64,000 bases of DNA from Marinomonas algarum (GTDB lineage Bacteria > Pseudomonadota > Gammaproteobacteria > Pseudomonadales > Marinomonadaceae). The stretch spans positions 26,334 to 90,333 of the forward strand of contig NZ_JAJATW010000014.1 of the NCBI RefSeq assembly GCF_020532605.1. Reading direction: 5' to 3'. The notes beneath the pieces are model-generated. The model was given only the letters and a program-made list of their open reading frames with translations, made no database searches and was not told the origin of the DNA. Numbering within the stretch: the first letter of the stretch is position 1; each line of letters opens with the position of its first letter. A program made the position numbers and the translations under genes. This document shows positions 49,943 to 59,392 of the stretch, piece by piece.

Positions 49943-50645
49943 GCACACCTCCAACAGGCTTCCTGGTTAAAATAAGGTCGGGTCCCTCTTCCGCATAAAA
50001 AGAAACACCATCGAAAGACACCTCACGGACAGCCAGCCCAACCTCGGGCAACCAGCTTCCTTGCTGAACCCAATAAGCTTGTTGTTTATACATAACCAGT
50101 GCTGACAGCGTGCCTTGTCGACGCATGACAGACTTGAGTTGCCAGTCCTGGGGCAAAAATCGCGTCTTGTTGAACCTAACAGGCAACCAGTCATGGTAAG
50201 GGCGATTCTGAGTTGGAAACGTCACATCAAACATCAACTCCCCTCGCCAGTGGCCATTATTCAAGTGTCGCCAAGACGCAGACCGTAGTATCAAGGCAAA
50301 ACGCGTTTCCACTGTTTCCAGTATAGTGCGCCATTGTGTCAGCGATGCCGTCCCTTTAGCGTGCCATTGGATAAGGTTTGTTTCTGCTGACTTCACGACA
50401 TGATGTGACAACCAAGGGGCTTCACCAAACTGCACACTGCGCAATGCCGCTGTATACACTTGTCGATCTCGGCTAAGCTGTTGCGCATTGGCTTTTTGTC
50501 TTTCATGACGAATGACCTGCTGATACGTATCGGATAGAAAGGGATACCAAGCCGCTATTTGAAGCAATAACAGTAAAACTAATGTGGACAGCTTAATCTG
50601 CAACCAAACCGACTTATTGGCCTGCCAATATTGTGATATGCGCAT
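49923..50645 (-). CDS. PilO/HofO-like inner-membrane protein
   Basis: 240 residues from ATG 50645, which follows GGAGG by 6 bp; the longer frame is less likely. A transmembrane helix sits at about 17-36 (LSTLVLLLLLQIAAWYPF), then a short coiled segment and a periplasmic domain. The last 50 residues (WLPEVGLAVREVSFDGVSFY) recall PilP or GspC-type HR regions, so PilO and PilP functions may be merged. It overlaps both neighbours by about 20-30 bp, which indicates tight translational coupling. Sequence identity to known PilO is too low to be sure. Confidence 0.65.
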   Translation of the reverse strand: MRISQYWQANKSVWLQIKLSTLVLLLLLQIAAWYPFLSDTYQQVIRHERQKANAQQLSRDRQVYTAALRSVQFGEAPWLSHHVVKSAETNLIQWHAKGTASLTQWRTILETVETRFALILRSASWRHLNNGHWRGELMFDVTFPTQNRPYHDWLPVRFNKTRFLPQDWQLKSVMRRQGTLSALVMYKQQAYWVQQGSWLPEVGLAVREVSFDGVSFYAEEGPDLILTRKPVGGVHDSVQH

Positions 50646-51648
50646 GCACAACCTCCGTTTGTGACGGAGAACCGGCTGAATCCACTTTCTGTATATCAAT
50701 CGACCATTGCCATTTAGGGTATTGTTTCTGCCATTTGCTCTGAAGGTCTTTTAAGCCCTGTCTAGGTAGCCTCATATGCAGAAAAGCGTGATCTGTTTCA
50801 GCGTTAAACTCTATCAGTTGTGCCGAGCGTGGTAGCGCTTGTGTCAGTGATAACACAGGCTCAATAAAGTCGTCGGCGCGAGAAAGTGAAAGAGCATCAT
50901 CTTGATGACTGACGAACGCTTGTTGAGCAGCGATCGCTTGATGAGAGCGCTGATGAAACAGTAGCCATGATGTGGCGGCAACGGTATTGATCAATAGACT
51001 AGCAAGTAAGAGTATGATCCATAGGCGCCGTGCTTTTTGACGTTGCACTTTATCGGATTGAAAAGGCACTAAAGCACACGATAGACAAGCCCGCCATTTC
51101 TTTCTTGGCGGCAGAGCGGACATCGCCAACCACTGGCTTTCTGGAACCAACAAGCTGTGTTTTGCCCTATCTTTAAACGGTTTTGTTAACTGCCTAGCCC
51201 ACTCTTTAGAACAAGCAAACACCGTTAAATTTGCAGCGCTCTCCGCCATGATTTCTTGTTGCTGACTCAGCAAAATAGCGTCTGGTGGCAGAAACGTCGC
51301 TTCCGCCGCGTAACTGAGTGCAGCCATCGGCAACAAAGTGGCAGGGATCACATGGTCGATGGCGTGGGAAGAGACTGAGAGCCAGTCATCAGGTACTCGT
51401 ATTATCAACCGCTTCGTCTTGAAACGCGCATCAAAGGACTGTTTCTTATTGTGAAAAAAGACGGTGTCTTGAATAGAGGCTAGACGGCTAGGATCTGGCG
51501 ACGTGGCATAATCCAGAAATCTATCATGGTCGTCTTTATCGCTAGCGCTACTAGGAAGCACCGTCTTTGATGCCTCTAGGGAGGTATAGAGTACGCAATG
51601 CTGTGGCGTATACAACGCCACAAAATAGGGAGACATAAGCTTCATCAT
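50614..51648 (-). CDS. GspL/PilM-PilN-like protein
   Basis: 344 residues. The N-terminal 200 contain a cytoplasmic domain in the place of PilM but without a clear ATP motif; a transmembrane helix lies at about 209-232 (WIILLLASLLINTVAATSWLLF) and a periplasmic tail of about 110 follows, as in PilN. This one-chain arrangement is like GspL of type II secretion. ATG at 51648 or 51645 follows AAGGA. It starts the minus-strand pilus operon, divergent from ponA, the same place where pilMNOPQ sits in other genera. Confidence 0.65.
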   Translation of the reverse strand: MMKLMSPYFVALYTPQHCVLYTSLEASKTVLPSSASDKDDHDRFLDYATSPDPSRLASIQDTVFFHNKKQSFDARFKTKRLIIRVPDDWLSVSSHAIDHVIPATLLPMAALSYAAEATFLPPDAILLSQQQEIMAESAANLTVFACSKEWARQLTKPFKDRAKHSLLVPESQWLAMSALPPRKKWRACLSCALVPFQSDKVQRQKARRLWIILLLASLLINTVAATSWLLFHQRSHQAIAAQQAFVSHQDDALSLSRADDFIEPVLSLTQALPRSAQLIEFNAETDHAFLHMRLPRQGLKDLQSKWQKQYPKWQWSIDIQKVDSAGSPSQTEVVHAHITILAGQ

Positions 51649-51774
51649 TCATCCTTGAAATACTAAGCAATGTGTTTTTTTAGTTCACTCTAGGGAGCAA
51701 GTCTATTGTGTTGTTTTTCCCAAGATAACACGATTTGGTGCAAAGTTAACCGCCTATTATGTAACCATCTTAGG

Positions 51775-51780
51775 TATAAT
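51775..51780 (+). promoter_or_regulatory. -10 box of ponA
   Basis: A perfect TATAAT 35 bp before the ponA start; no matching -35 element is evident. Confidence 0.55.
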
Positions 51781-51814
51781 GCTTTTTTCTTATCTCAGTG
51801 TTTATTAGATTTAT

Positions 51815-54259
51815 ATGGTTAAAACGTTCAAAATTCTTCTTATTCTCGGTCTTTTAGGGGCAATTAGTGCCGCAAGCATCACCTATGCTGTGTACTACAA
51901 CGTAAAAGACCGCATCCCTTCTGTCGAAGAACTCAAAACCATAGAGCTTAAAATTCCCTTACGAATTTATACCGCTGATGAGCAGCTCATTGGAGAGTTT
52001 GGCGACCAACGACGCACGCCAATCGACTATAACGAGATCCCTCAAGGGCTAGAAGACGCAATTTTAGCGGCAGAAGACACGAATTTCTATCACCACCCCG
52101 GTGTCGATATTCTTGGTTTAGGACGCGCAGTCATGCAGCTTATTACCACAGGGCAAAAGCAAGGGGGTGGCAGTACCATCACCATGCAGGTCGCACGAAA
52201 TTATTTCTTATCATTCGAGCAAACTTATACCCGAAAATTCACTGAAATTTTCATTGCGCTAAAAATGGAGCGCGAACTGAGCAAACACGAAATCCTCGAA
52301 CTTTACGTGAACAAAATCTATCTTGGGAACCGTGCTTACGGCTTTGAAGCCGCCGCTCAGGTGTACTATGGAAAAAGCCTTGCCGAGTTAAACCTAGCTC
52401 AATTGGCGATGATCGCTGGCTTACCCAAAGCCCCATCGCGTTTTAACCCTGTTGTTAACCCTTCCCGTGCATTGATTCGTCGCAACTGGATTTTGCAACG
52501 TATGTTGTCATTAGGCATGATCGATAAACCTGCTTACCAAGCGGCGGTAGAATCTCCTGTTACAGCAAAGAATCACGGCATCATGCCCGACATCGAAGCA
52601 GATTATATTGCCGAAATGGTACGCTCAGAGTTGTATGATACGTTTGGTGATGACTTATACAGTACAGGGATGACGGTCTATACAACGATTAATGCCGCAC
52701 GCCAAAAAGCCGCTAACGAAGCGGTGTTTAATGGTGTATTGGCATACGATCGACGTCATGGCTATCGTGGTTCGATTGAGACCCGTGTGGACCTTATCGA
52801 TGCGCCACTCGAAGAACAAGAAAGTGCGCTGCAAGATATCGGAAGATTTAAAGACTGGCAGACCGCTCTCGTTATAAGTACCACAGAGGCAACAGCAGAC
52901 ATGCGCTTAGCCGATGGTCAACGCACAACGCTGGTATGGGATGCAATAAAGTGGGCAAAGCCTTATCTAAGTGAAGACTCCCAAGGTGCAACGCCCTCTA
53001 CCGTGGCCGATGTGTTAGTACCGGGTGATATCGTTCGTCTACGCCCTGATGCAGATTTAGGGTGGCAGTTAGCGCAAAAGCCCACGGTGCAAAGTGCCCT
53101 CATTTCTCTCAACAGCAAAGATGGTGGCATTGAAGCTCTCGTTGGTGGTTTTAATTTTTATGAGAATAAATTTAATCGCATCACCCAGTCCAAACGTCAA
53201 CCTGGCTCAAATTTCAAACCGTTCGTTTATGCCAGTGCCCTAAGTCGTGGTTACACTGCCGCCAGTATTATTAACGATGCCCCTGTGGTGTTTAACGACA
53301 CAAACTTAGCGTCAGCGTGGCGTCCTACCAATGATGGTGGTAAATTTTATGGCCCAACACGTTTACGCCAAGCCTTGTATCGCTCACAGAATATCGTCTC
53401 AGTGCGTCTACTTGACGAGCTCGGTGTCCGTCCGACTCTAGACTTTTTGCGTCGTTTTGGATTCGATCCTAATGAGTTGCCACATAATTTATCTTTGTCC
53501 CTTGGTAGTGCCAACTTATCACCGCTTCAAATTGCAACGGGCTATGCCGTCTTTTCAAATGGTGGGTATCAAGTACAGCCTTATTTGATCAACAAGGTTA
53601 TTGGCCGTAACGACGACGTTTTGTTTGAAGCCAACCCCGTTACCGTGTGCGTCACCTGCACATTATTGGATAAATCGCCTGATGATGAACAGCAAATGGC
53701 GCTCTTCAATACCGACCAAGGTATTCGCAGTTTGCCTGTAGCGCCGCAGGTCATTGATTCTGAAGTGGCTTACATCATTTATGACATGATGCGAGATGTG
53801 ATCAAATATGGTACAGGTCGCCGCGCACGCGTTTTACAACGTAACGACATTGCGGGTAAAACAGGAACAACAAACGATGGTCGAGACGCTTGGTTTTCGG
53901 GATTCAACGGGGAGCTAGTCACATCCGTATGGAGTGGCTTTGATAATGCCTCGTCTTTAGGGCGTGGCGAATGGGGCGGCTCAGTCTCTCTGCCTACCTG
54001 GATCAACTATATGCGCAGTGCATTAGCTAACACGCCTTCAGCAACCGTATACAAACCCTCCTCACTTGTTACGGTTCGAATTGACCCCGACACAGGTGAA
54101 CGGGCCTTGCCAGGACAAAAAAATGCCATTTTTGAAGTATTCCGCAAAGAACATGTACCACAACAACGCCAAGTAAACTTACCATCGGCGGTCGATACTG
54201 TTCGCAACGAAGCACAGGACAAACAGCAAGATAATAATATACTTGAAAATCTGTTTTGA
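51815..54259 (+). CDS. ponA: Penicillin-binding protein 1A
   Basis: 814 residues (usual 800-850). Signal anchor at about 5-27, glycosyltransferase GT51 domain with catalytic Glu87 (AAEDTNFYHHPGVD) and GGSTITMQVARN, an OB-like linker, and a transpeptidase with Ser465 (GSNFK) and KTGTT at 682. It polymerises and cross-links peptidoglycan. A CVTC pair of cysteines (about 610-614) is unusual in this region and could be oxidised in the periplasm. No standard ribosome-binding site is obvious at the start. Confidence 0.96.
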   Translation: MVKTFKILLILGLLGAISAASITYAVYYNVKDRIPSVEELKTIELKIPLRIYTADEQLIGEFGDQRRTPIDYNEIPQGLEDAILAAEDTNFYHHPGVDILGLGRAVMQLITTGQKQGGGSTITMQVARNYFLSFEQTYTRKFTEIFIALKMERELSKHEILELYVNKIYLGNRAYGFEAAAQVYYGKSLAELNLAQLAMIAGLPKAPSRFNPVVNPSRALIRRNWILQRMLSLGMIDKPAYQAAVESPVTAKNHGIMPDIEADYIAEMVRSELYDTFGDDLYSTGMTVYTTINAARQKAANEAVFNGVLAYDRRHGYRGSIETRVDLIDAPLEEQESALQDIGRFKDWQTALVISTTEATADMRLADGQRTTLVWDAIKWAKPYLSEDSQGATPSTVADVLVPGDIVRLRPDADLGWQLAQKPTVQSALISLNSKDGGIEALVGGFNFYENKFNRITQSKRQPGSNFKPFVYASALSRGYTAASIINDAPVVFNDTNLASAWRPTNDGGKFYGPTRLRQALYRSQNIVSVRLLDELGVRPTLDFLRRFGFDPNELPHNLSLSLGSANLSPLQIATGYAVFSNGGYQVQPYLINKVIGRNDDVLFEANPVTVCVTCTLLDKSPDDEQQMALFNTDQGIRSLPVAPQVIDSEVAYIIYDMMRDVIKYGTGRRARVLQRNDIAGKTGTTNDGRDAWFSGFNGELVTSVWSGFDNASSLGRGEWGGSVSLPTWINYMRSALANTPSATVYKPSSLVTVRIDPDTGERALPGQKNAIFEVFRKEHVPQQRQVNLPSAVDTVRNEAQDKQQDNNILENLF

Positions 54260-54277
54260 CCGACAAAATACAGAAAC

Positions 54278-54309
54278 AAAAAAGGCGACTTCATGAAGTC
54301 GCCTTTTTT
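54278..54309. terminator. Bidirectional terminator between ponA and the malic enzyme gene
   Basis: Perfect palindrome of 16+16 bases, A6 on one side and T6 on the other, GGCGACTTC core. Confidence 0.95.
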
Positions 54310-54337
54310 ATCACGAATACTTATTGAAACTCAGCGA

Positions 54338-55606
54338 TCAGGCACCGAAATGATCGATGCTTTCTAATGGGTAAAAGTCAGGGTAAGGCAACATAGCCAC
54401 ACCTGAGTCCACTGCAGCACGAGCAACGGCCGCCGAAACGACATTCAGCAAGCGAGAGTCCATTGGCTTCGGCAAGATGTATTCTTTACCAAAGTTAAGT
54501 GCGTCTCCACCGTAAGCTTCAACAACATCCGCAGGCGCTTCTTCTTTAGCAAGGTCTTTTAGTGCATGCACCGCTGCAATTTTCATTTCCTCGTTGATTT
54601 TGGTCGCACGCACGTCCAAAGCACCACGGAAAATAAATGGGAAGCCCAATACATTATTCACTTGGTTAGGGTAGTCAGAACGACCCGTTGCCATAATAAG
54701 ATCGCTACGCGTCGCACGAGCTAATTCAGGATCAATTTCTGGATCTGGATTAGAGCAAGCAAACACAACAGGATTCGGTGCCATCGAAGCCAACTGTTCT
54801 GCTGACAATAAATTAGGACCAGACACACCAATAAACACATCCGCGTCTTTCATCGCATCGTCAAGTGTGCGTTTATCTGTCTCGATAGCAAACATAGACT
54901 TAAACTGGTTTAAATCATCGCGACCAGAGTGAATCACCCCTTTACGATCCAATACAAAAATATTATCTCGTTGAGCACCACAGGCAATAATCAATTTCAT
55001 ACATGCCGTTGCCGCTGCCCCTGCACCAAGACATACGATTTTCGCTTCGTCTAACTTTTTACCCTGTAATTCAAGTGCATTAAGCAGGCCTGCTGCTGTT
55101 ACAATCGCAGTACCGTGTTGGTCATCATGGAAAACGGGGATAGAACAACGTTCAATCAGTTGACGTTCAATTTCAAAACACTCAGGCGCCTTAATATCTT
55201 CAAGGTTAATACCGCCATAAGTATTAGCGATACGTGCTACCGTATCGATAAAGGCTTGTGGGCTTTCTGACTCGACCTCAACGTCCACCGAGTTAATACC
55301 AGCAAAGCGCTTAAACAACACGCCTTTACCTTCCATTACCGGCTTACTGGCCAAAGGCCCGAGGTTTCCTAAGCCAAGAATTGCCGAACCGTCTGAAATA
55401 ACGGCCACAAGATTTCCCTTACCAGTGTAACGGTAGGCATTCTCTGGGTCTTTTGCTATTTCACGACAAGGCTCTGCCACACCTGGACTGTACGCTAAAG
55501 AAAGATCACGAGCGGTGGCGGTTGGTTTAGAAATGGTAACGCTTAATTTACCTGGAACTGGATGTTCATGGTAATCCAGTGCCGCTTGCTTTATATCTTC
55601 TGCCAT
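54338..55606 (-). CDS. NAD(P)-dependent malic enzyme, short form
   Basis: 422 residues. The catalytic Tyr/Lys and NAD folds are seen in YSPGVAEPCREIAKDPENAYRYTGKGNLVAVISDGSAILGLGN and FHDDQHGTAIV, GAGAAATACM. It decarboxylates malate to pyruvate. It equals the malic domain of MaeB but lacks the phosphotransacetylase-like tail (family members with it are near 760 aa); ends IDHFGA as in other short-form enzymes. Cofactor choice is not clear from motif alone. Convergent with ponA. Confidence 0.93.
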   Translation of the reverse strand: MAEDIKQAALDYHEHPVPGKLSVTISKPTATARDLSLAYSPGVAEPCREIAKDPENAYRYTGKGNLVAVISDGSAILGLGNLGPLASKPVMEGKGVLFKRFAGINSVDVEVESESPQAFIDTVARIANTYGGINLEDIKAPECFEIERQLIERCSIPVFHDDQHGTAIVTAAGLLNALELQGKKLDEAKIVCLGAGAAATACMKLIIACGAQRDNIFVLDRKGVIHSGRDDLNQFKSMFAIETDKRTLDDAMKDADVFIGVSGPNLLSAEQLASMAPNPVVFACSNPDPEIDPELARATRSDLIMATGRSDYPNQVNNVLGFPFIFRGALDVRATKINEEMKIAAVHALKDLAKEEAPADVVEAYGGDALNFGKEYILPKPMDSRLLNVVSAAVARAAVDSGVAMLPYPDFYPLESIDHFGA

Positions 55607-55798
55607 TATGGTGCTTCCATCTATTTGGTGTTTTTATTTAGTTTTATGATAGCCAAATTAGGCTGAGTTTTTCGAGCCGACAAAAGCGTCGAAAGCCATA
55701 CCTGATGATCTTGGGTAACCAGAATAGTCGATCTACCGTATTCTTTAAAGCACAAAACCATAGGAATATCCTATCATGTATGGATTCGAGCCGGAGCC

Positions 55799-56605
55799 TT
55801 AACGTTGAACGAAGGGTTCCGATAAGTCATTTGGGTGTCTTACGGAAAGAACCCAAGATGCAAAATTTGAATGTCGGCTTTTTCTTTGATGTTGCCAGCC
55901 TCGCACTTCAACCGCTTTACCCTCAAGGTAAAACACCTTTTGAGCAGGCCAATAGTGACTTGTATTCGCTGGCAGGTTGATCACTAGATCCTGATTGGTT
56001 TCTAGCCACCAGCCTCCTCGATTCTGAGTAACGGAAGTGATGTTGACACGGGAGATTGCAAAACCAGCTTTTGGCTGCCACTGCAATGGTTGCTGCCATA
56101 ACCCTTTATGTGCGCGTCTTGCAGCATTTTCAGACGCAATAAAACAGTCTTGATATGCCAAATTAGGTGACACAGCAATACGATAACCGAGTCCTTCAGA
56201 TAATAACTGACTCGTTAATGAAATACGATCTTTATCGAAAAGATAGTACAAATATCGACCATACCTATCACGGTCGCTTTTGCTTTTTTGTATGTACACG
56301 TAATGATCTAAGTGTTCTGTAAGAAAGTTTTTGGCTGCTAATGCGTAAGGCTCGTGTAGGCCTTTCTTGTGATCTAATTCAGGAGTGTCTAATCCAATTA
56401 AACGCACTTTACGCCCATCTTCGAGGTGAATGGTATCCCCATCGACAACGCGTTCAATCTTCGCTAATTCCAATGCCTCTGTCGCGCTACACAAGTCAGA
56501 AGATCGGAGCGGGTCTGCATGACTGGCACTAATAGAATAGGCAAGTGCCACAAACAAAAAAAGCGCCGAGAAAACTCGACGCTTTTTTAGTAAAACAAAC
56601 ATCAT
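55799..56605 (-). CDS. Secreted thermonuclease (SNase-like) protein
   Basis: 268 residues: a signal peptide ending near ISASHA (cleavage about residue 30), then a staphylococcal nuclease-like OB domain with RVVDGDTIHLEDGRKVRLIGLDTPE, KSDRDRYGRYLYYLF and YQDCFIASENAARRAHKGLW, which carry the catalytic Arg, Asp and Glu-like residues. A 90-residue C-terminal extension is unassigned. Ca2+-dependent DNA/RNA cleavage in the periplasm or outside is the expected activity. Its first codons coincide with the rpmE terminator, so expression may depend on readthrough or an internal promoter. Confidence 0.85.
   Translation of the reverse strand: MMFVLLKKRRVFSALFLFVALAYSISASHADPLRSSDLCSATEALELAKIERVVDGDTIHLEDGRKVRLIGLDTPELDHKKGLHEPYALAAKNFLTEHLDHYVYIQKSKSDRDRYGRYLYYLFDKDRISLTSQLLSEGLGYRIAVSPNLAYQDCFIASENAARRAHKGLWQQPLQWQPKAGFAISRVNITSVTQNRGGWWLETNQDLVINLPANTSHYWPAQKVFYLEGKAVEVRGWQHQRKSRHSNFASWVLSVRHPNDLSEPFVQR
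56554..56588 (-). terminator. rpmE terminator lying inside the nuclease reading frame
   Basis: On the minus strand a hairpin of 14 pairs with one mismatch (arms 56575-56588 and 56557-56570, loop 56571-56574) ends in seven U residues. It begins about 25 bp after the rpmE stop and overlaps codons 6-18 of the nuclease signal peptide. Confidence 0.8.
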
Positions 56606-56613
56606 TAGACCAA

Positions 56614-56829
56614 TTACTTAGTCGTACGACGTGCTCCGAAACGCTTGTTAAAGCGATCGACACGACCACCAGTGTCCAACATTTTTTGTTGGCCTGTGTA
56701 GAAAGGGTGACAGTTACTGCATACATCAAGGTGCATGTCTTTACCTGCAGTTGAGTTAAGGCTCAATGTGTTACCACATGTGCAAGTTGCAGTAAGTGCA
56801 GAGTAATTTGGGTGGATATCTTTTTGCAT
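56614..56829 (-). CDS. rpmE: 50S ribosomal protein L31, zinc form
   Basis: 71 residues from ATG 56829, behind AGGTAAC. The four zinc cysteines of the C+ form are present (Cys16, Cys18, Cys37, Cys40). The open frame extends 35 codons upstream without family similarity. It is divergent from priA, as in E. coli and Pseudomonas. Confidence 0.97.
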   Translation of the reverse strand: MQKDIHPNYSALTATCTCGNTLSLNSTAGKDMHLDVCSNCHPFYTGQQKMLDTGGRVDRFNKRFGARRTTK

Positions 56830-57107
56830 AATAGTTACCTTAAAGTTTGGTGTGCCGCCACTTGATCGAAAATTATCTGGGCCGTTGCATAACAACAACC
56901 TCGCCAAGCACCGCACGTTTCGTTGTACAGACATTGTACAGTGGATCCAAGAAGAGCGTATTTTAGGCGTCTATTCGCTAATCGGCAACCTTTTTATGGG
57001 GCTTCTTTTAGAAAATCCCCACTCGCACCTGGATGGGACTCTAGCGTACACTGGTCGCCTATTTGTTAGTATGATTTCAATGAATTAAACAAGGTCTAAT
57101 CAAACGT

Positions 57108-59339
57108 ATGTCAGAGGCGATGTTAACCCCCTTCCCTTTTATTAAAGTCGCCTTACCTGTGCCGATGCGTACTCTCTTTGACTACAGGGTACCCAAAGCC
57201 ATTGCACTGCGTCATTCATTGCAACCCGGCATGAGAGTAAAGGTTCCCTTTGGTAAAAGCAGCCGGCTCGGTGTCATTGTCGCATTAAGCGAACACAGTG
57301 ATTGGGATCCAGAACAAGTTAAACCACTAACCGCTATGCTTGATGAACGCCCTGTCATCACAGAAGAATTAATGGCTTTATGCGAGTGGGCCGCACGCTA
57401 CTATCACCATCCCATTGGCGATGTCATTTTTCATGCACTGCCCGTGTTGTTGCGTAAGGGCGAACAAGCGGAGTTTCGCACTGAGCATTGGTGGTTCGCT
57501 ACCCCAGAGGGCAAAGCCTTACCTCTTGAACAGTTAAATCGGGCGCCTCGCCAACAAGACTTTTTAAAAGCAGTACAACAACACCCCAACGGCTTAAGCC
57601 AGCAAGCCGCTTCCGTACTCGACCTCGCCCCTACGGCAGGCAAAAGCCTAGAAGAAAAAGGATTATTACATCGGGAACCGCGCTCTTTTCATAAAGGCGG
57701 CGAAATGCATGCTCACAAAACACAGGTTCCCCATACACTTAATGCCGAACAGACTCATGCGACCCATCATTTATTAGAGGCTCGTGACCATTTCAATGTC
57801 ACCCTGTTAGATGGCGTAACCGGCAGCGGTAAAACCGAAGTCTTTCTTCAAGTGATGTCACGCCTGATCAAAGAGGAAAAGCAGATCCTCGTGATGGTGC
57901 CAGAAATTGGTTTAACCCCTCAAACGCTCAAGCGATTTGAAGTGCGATTTAATACTGAGATTGTTTTAATGCACTCCAATATGAGCGACAGGGAGCGCCT
58001 CGATGCTTGGCTGTTAGCGGCCAGTGGCCATGCAAAAATTATTATTGGTACACGGTCGGCTGCTTTTATTCCTGCCCCCAATCTTGGGCTCATCGTGATT
58101 GATGAAGAGCACGATACTTCGTATAAACAACACGAAGGATTCCGTTATCACGCGCGTGATCTTGCCATTAAGCGTGCACAAGCATTAAATATTCCTGTCT
58201 TGCTGGCTTCTGCTACGCCATCTTTTGAGAGCCTCACGAATGCCCTGCAGAAAAAATTCGCATGGCTCAAACTGCGAGAACGTGCTGGCAATTCACATAT
58301 ACCAGTAATGGAACGCATTGACCTTCGAGGTAAACACTTACTTCATGGTTTCAGTGAACACGCATTAACCAGTATAAAACAATGCCTAGAGCGAAAAGAA
58401 CAAGTCCTAATCTTTTTAAATCGTCGAGGTTACGCTCCCACATTAATGTGTCACCAATGCGGCTGGATCGCAGCCTGCGATCATTGTGATGTCAATCTAA
58501 CCGTACACAAACGCGCCAACAAATTACATTGTCATCATTGTGATACCCAAAAAGCACTTCTACACACCTGCCCTGAATGCCAATCAACAGAGTTATTCAC
58601 CGTAGGAGAAGGGACGGAACAAGTCGAAACGCAGCTCGCCACCGTCTTTAAAGACGTGCCAATATTGCGTATTGATCGGGACAGCACACAGCGTAAGTCC
58701 GCAATGGCAAAGCTCACGCAAAAAATTCACGAACATGATCAAGCGATTTTAATTGGAACCCAAATGCTCGCAAAAGGGCATCATTTTCCCAATGTCACCT
58801 TGGTCGTTATTATGGACGCTGACGCAGGCTTATTTTCCTCTGACTTTCGAGGCATGGAACGTACCGCTCAGTTAATAACTCAAGTCGCAGGTCGTGCGGG
58901 ACGCGCGCAAAAATCCGGTCATGTGTTGTTGCAGACTTATCACCCAGACCATGCCGCCATAGAATGTTTGTGCACTCTTGGCTATGAGCATTTTGCGATT
59001 GAAGGATTAGCAGAACGAAAAGCATTGTCTTTACCGCCCTTTTTCCATCAAGTCATCGTAAGAGCGGAGTCAACCAATGAGCAGGAAGCAATGCAACTGT
59101 TATCGGCCATGAGAAACGACCTAGAGCCTTTGTTCTCGAAAGACGTGTATTTGGTTGGGCCGTATGCTGCGATTATTGTTCGAAAAGCAGGTCAGCATCG
59201 AGCACTGATTTCACTTAAGTGTGCACAAAGAGCGCCTTTACATCATGCCACACAACTCATGAGCGACTGGTTAGAACAGTCTACTCGTCAGCATCGTATT
59301 CGTTTTGCGATCGATGTAGATCCACTGGAAACTTACTGA
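57108..59339 (+). CDS. priA: Primosomal replication protein PriA
   Basis: 743 residues with the DNA-binding N domain (VALPVPMRTLFDYRVP), Walker A GVTGSGKT at 236-243, DEEH in VIDEEHDTSYKQ, the zinc-binding insertion starting at Cys448 (CHQCGWIAACDHC, CHHC, CPEC) and motif VI QVAGRAGR. It reloads the DnaB helicase at stalled forks. All eight zinc cysteines are intact. ATG at 57108; divergent from rpmE. Confidence 0.96.
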   Translation: MSEAMLTPFPFIKVALPVPMRTLFDYRVPKAIALRHSLQPGMRVKVPFGKSSRLGVIVALSEHSDWDPEQVKPLTAMLDERPVITEELMALCEWAARYYHHPIGDVIFHALPVLLRKGEQAEFRTEHWWFATPEGKALPLEQLNRAPRQQDFLKAVQQHPNGLSQQAASVLDLAPTAGKSLEEKGLLHREPRSFHKGGEMHAHKTQVPHTLNAEQTHATHHLLEARDHFNVTLLDGVTGSGKTEVFLQVMSRLIKEEKQILVMVPEIGLTPQTLKRFEVRFNTEIVLMHSNMSDRERLDAWLLAASGHAKIIIGTRSAAFIPAPNLGLIVIDEEHDTSYKQHEGFRYHARDLAIKRAQALNIPVLLASATPSFESLTNALQKKFAWLKLRERAGNSHIPVMERIDLRGKHLLHGFSEHALTSIKQCLERKEQVLIFLNRRGYAPTLMCHQCGWIAACDHCDVNLTVHKRANKLHCHHCDTQKALLHTCPECQSTELFTVGEGTEQVETQLATVFKDVPILRIDRDSTQRKSAMAKLTQKIHEHDQAILIGTQMLAKGHHFPNVTLVVIMDADAGLFSSDFRGMERTAQLITQVAGRAGRAQKSGHVLLQTYHPDHAAIECLCTLGYEHFAIEGLAERKALSLPPFFHQVIVRAESTNEQEAMQLLSAMRNDLEPLFSKDVYLVGPYAAIIVRKAGQHRALISLKCAQRAPLHHATQLMSDWLEQSTRQHRIRFAIDVDPLETY

Positions 59340-59392
59340 TCTTCCCCGCATAATGTGCTCTATTTATTAAGATACTGCTAAAAGCCCAAATT

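Noticed and set aside
56852..57088. ORF between rpmE and priA on the plus strand
   Set aside because: No ribosome-binding site or protein-like composition; it overlaps the rpmE promoter region.
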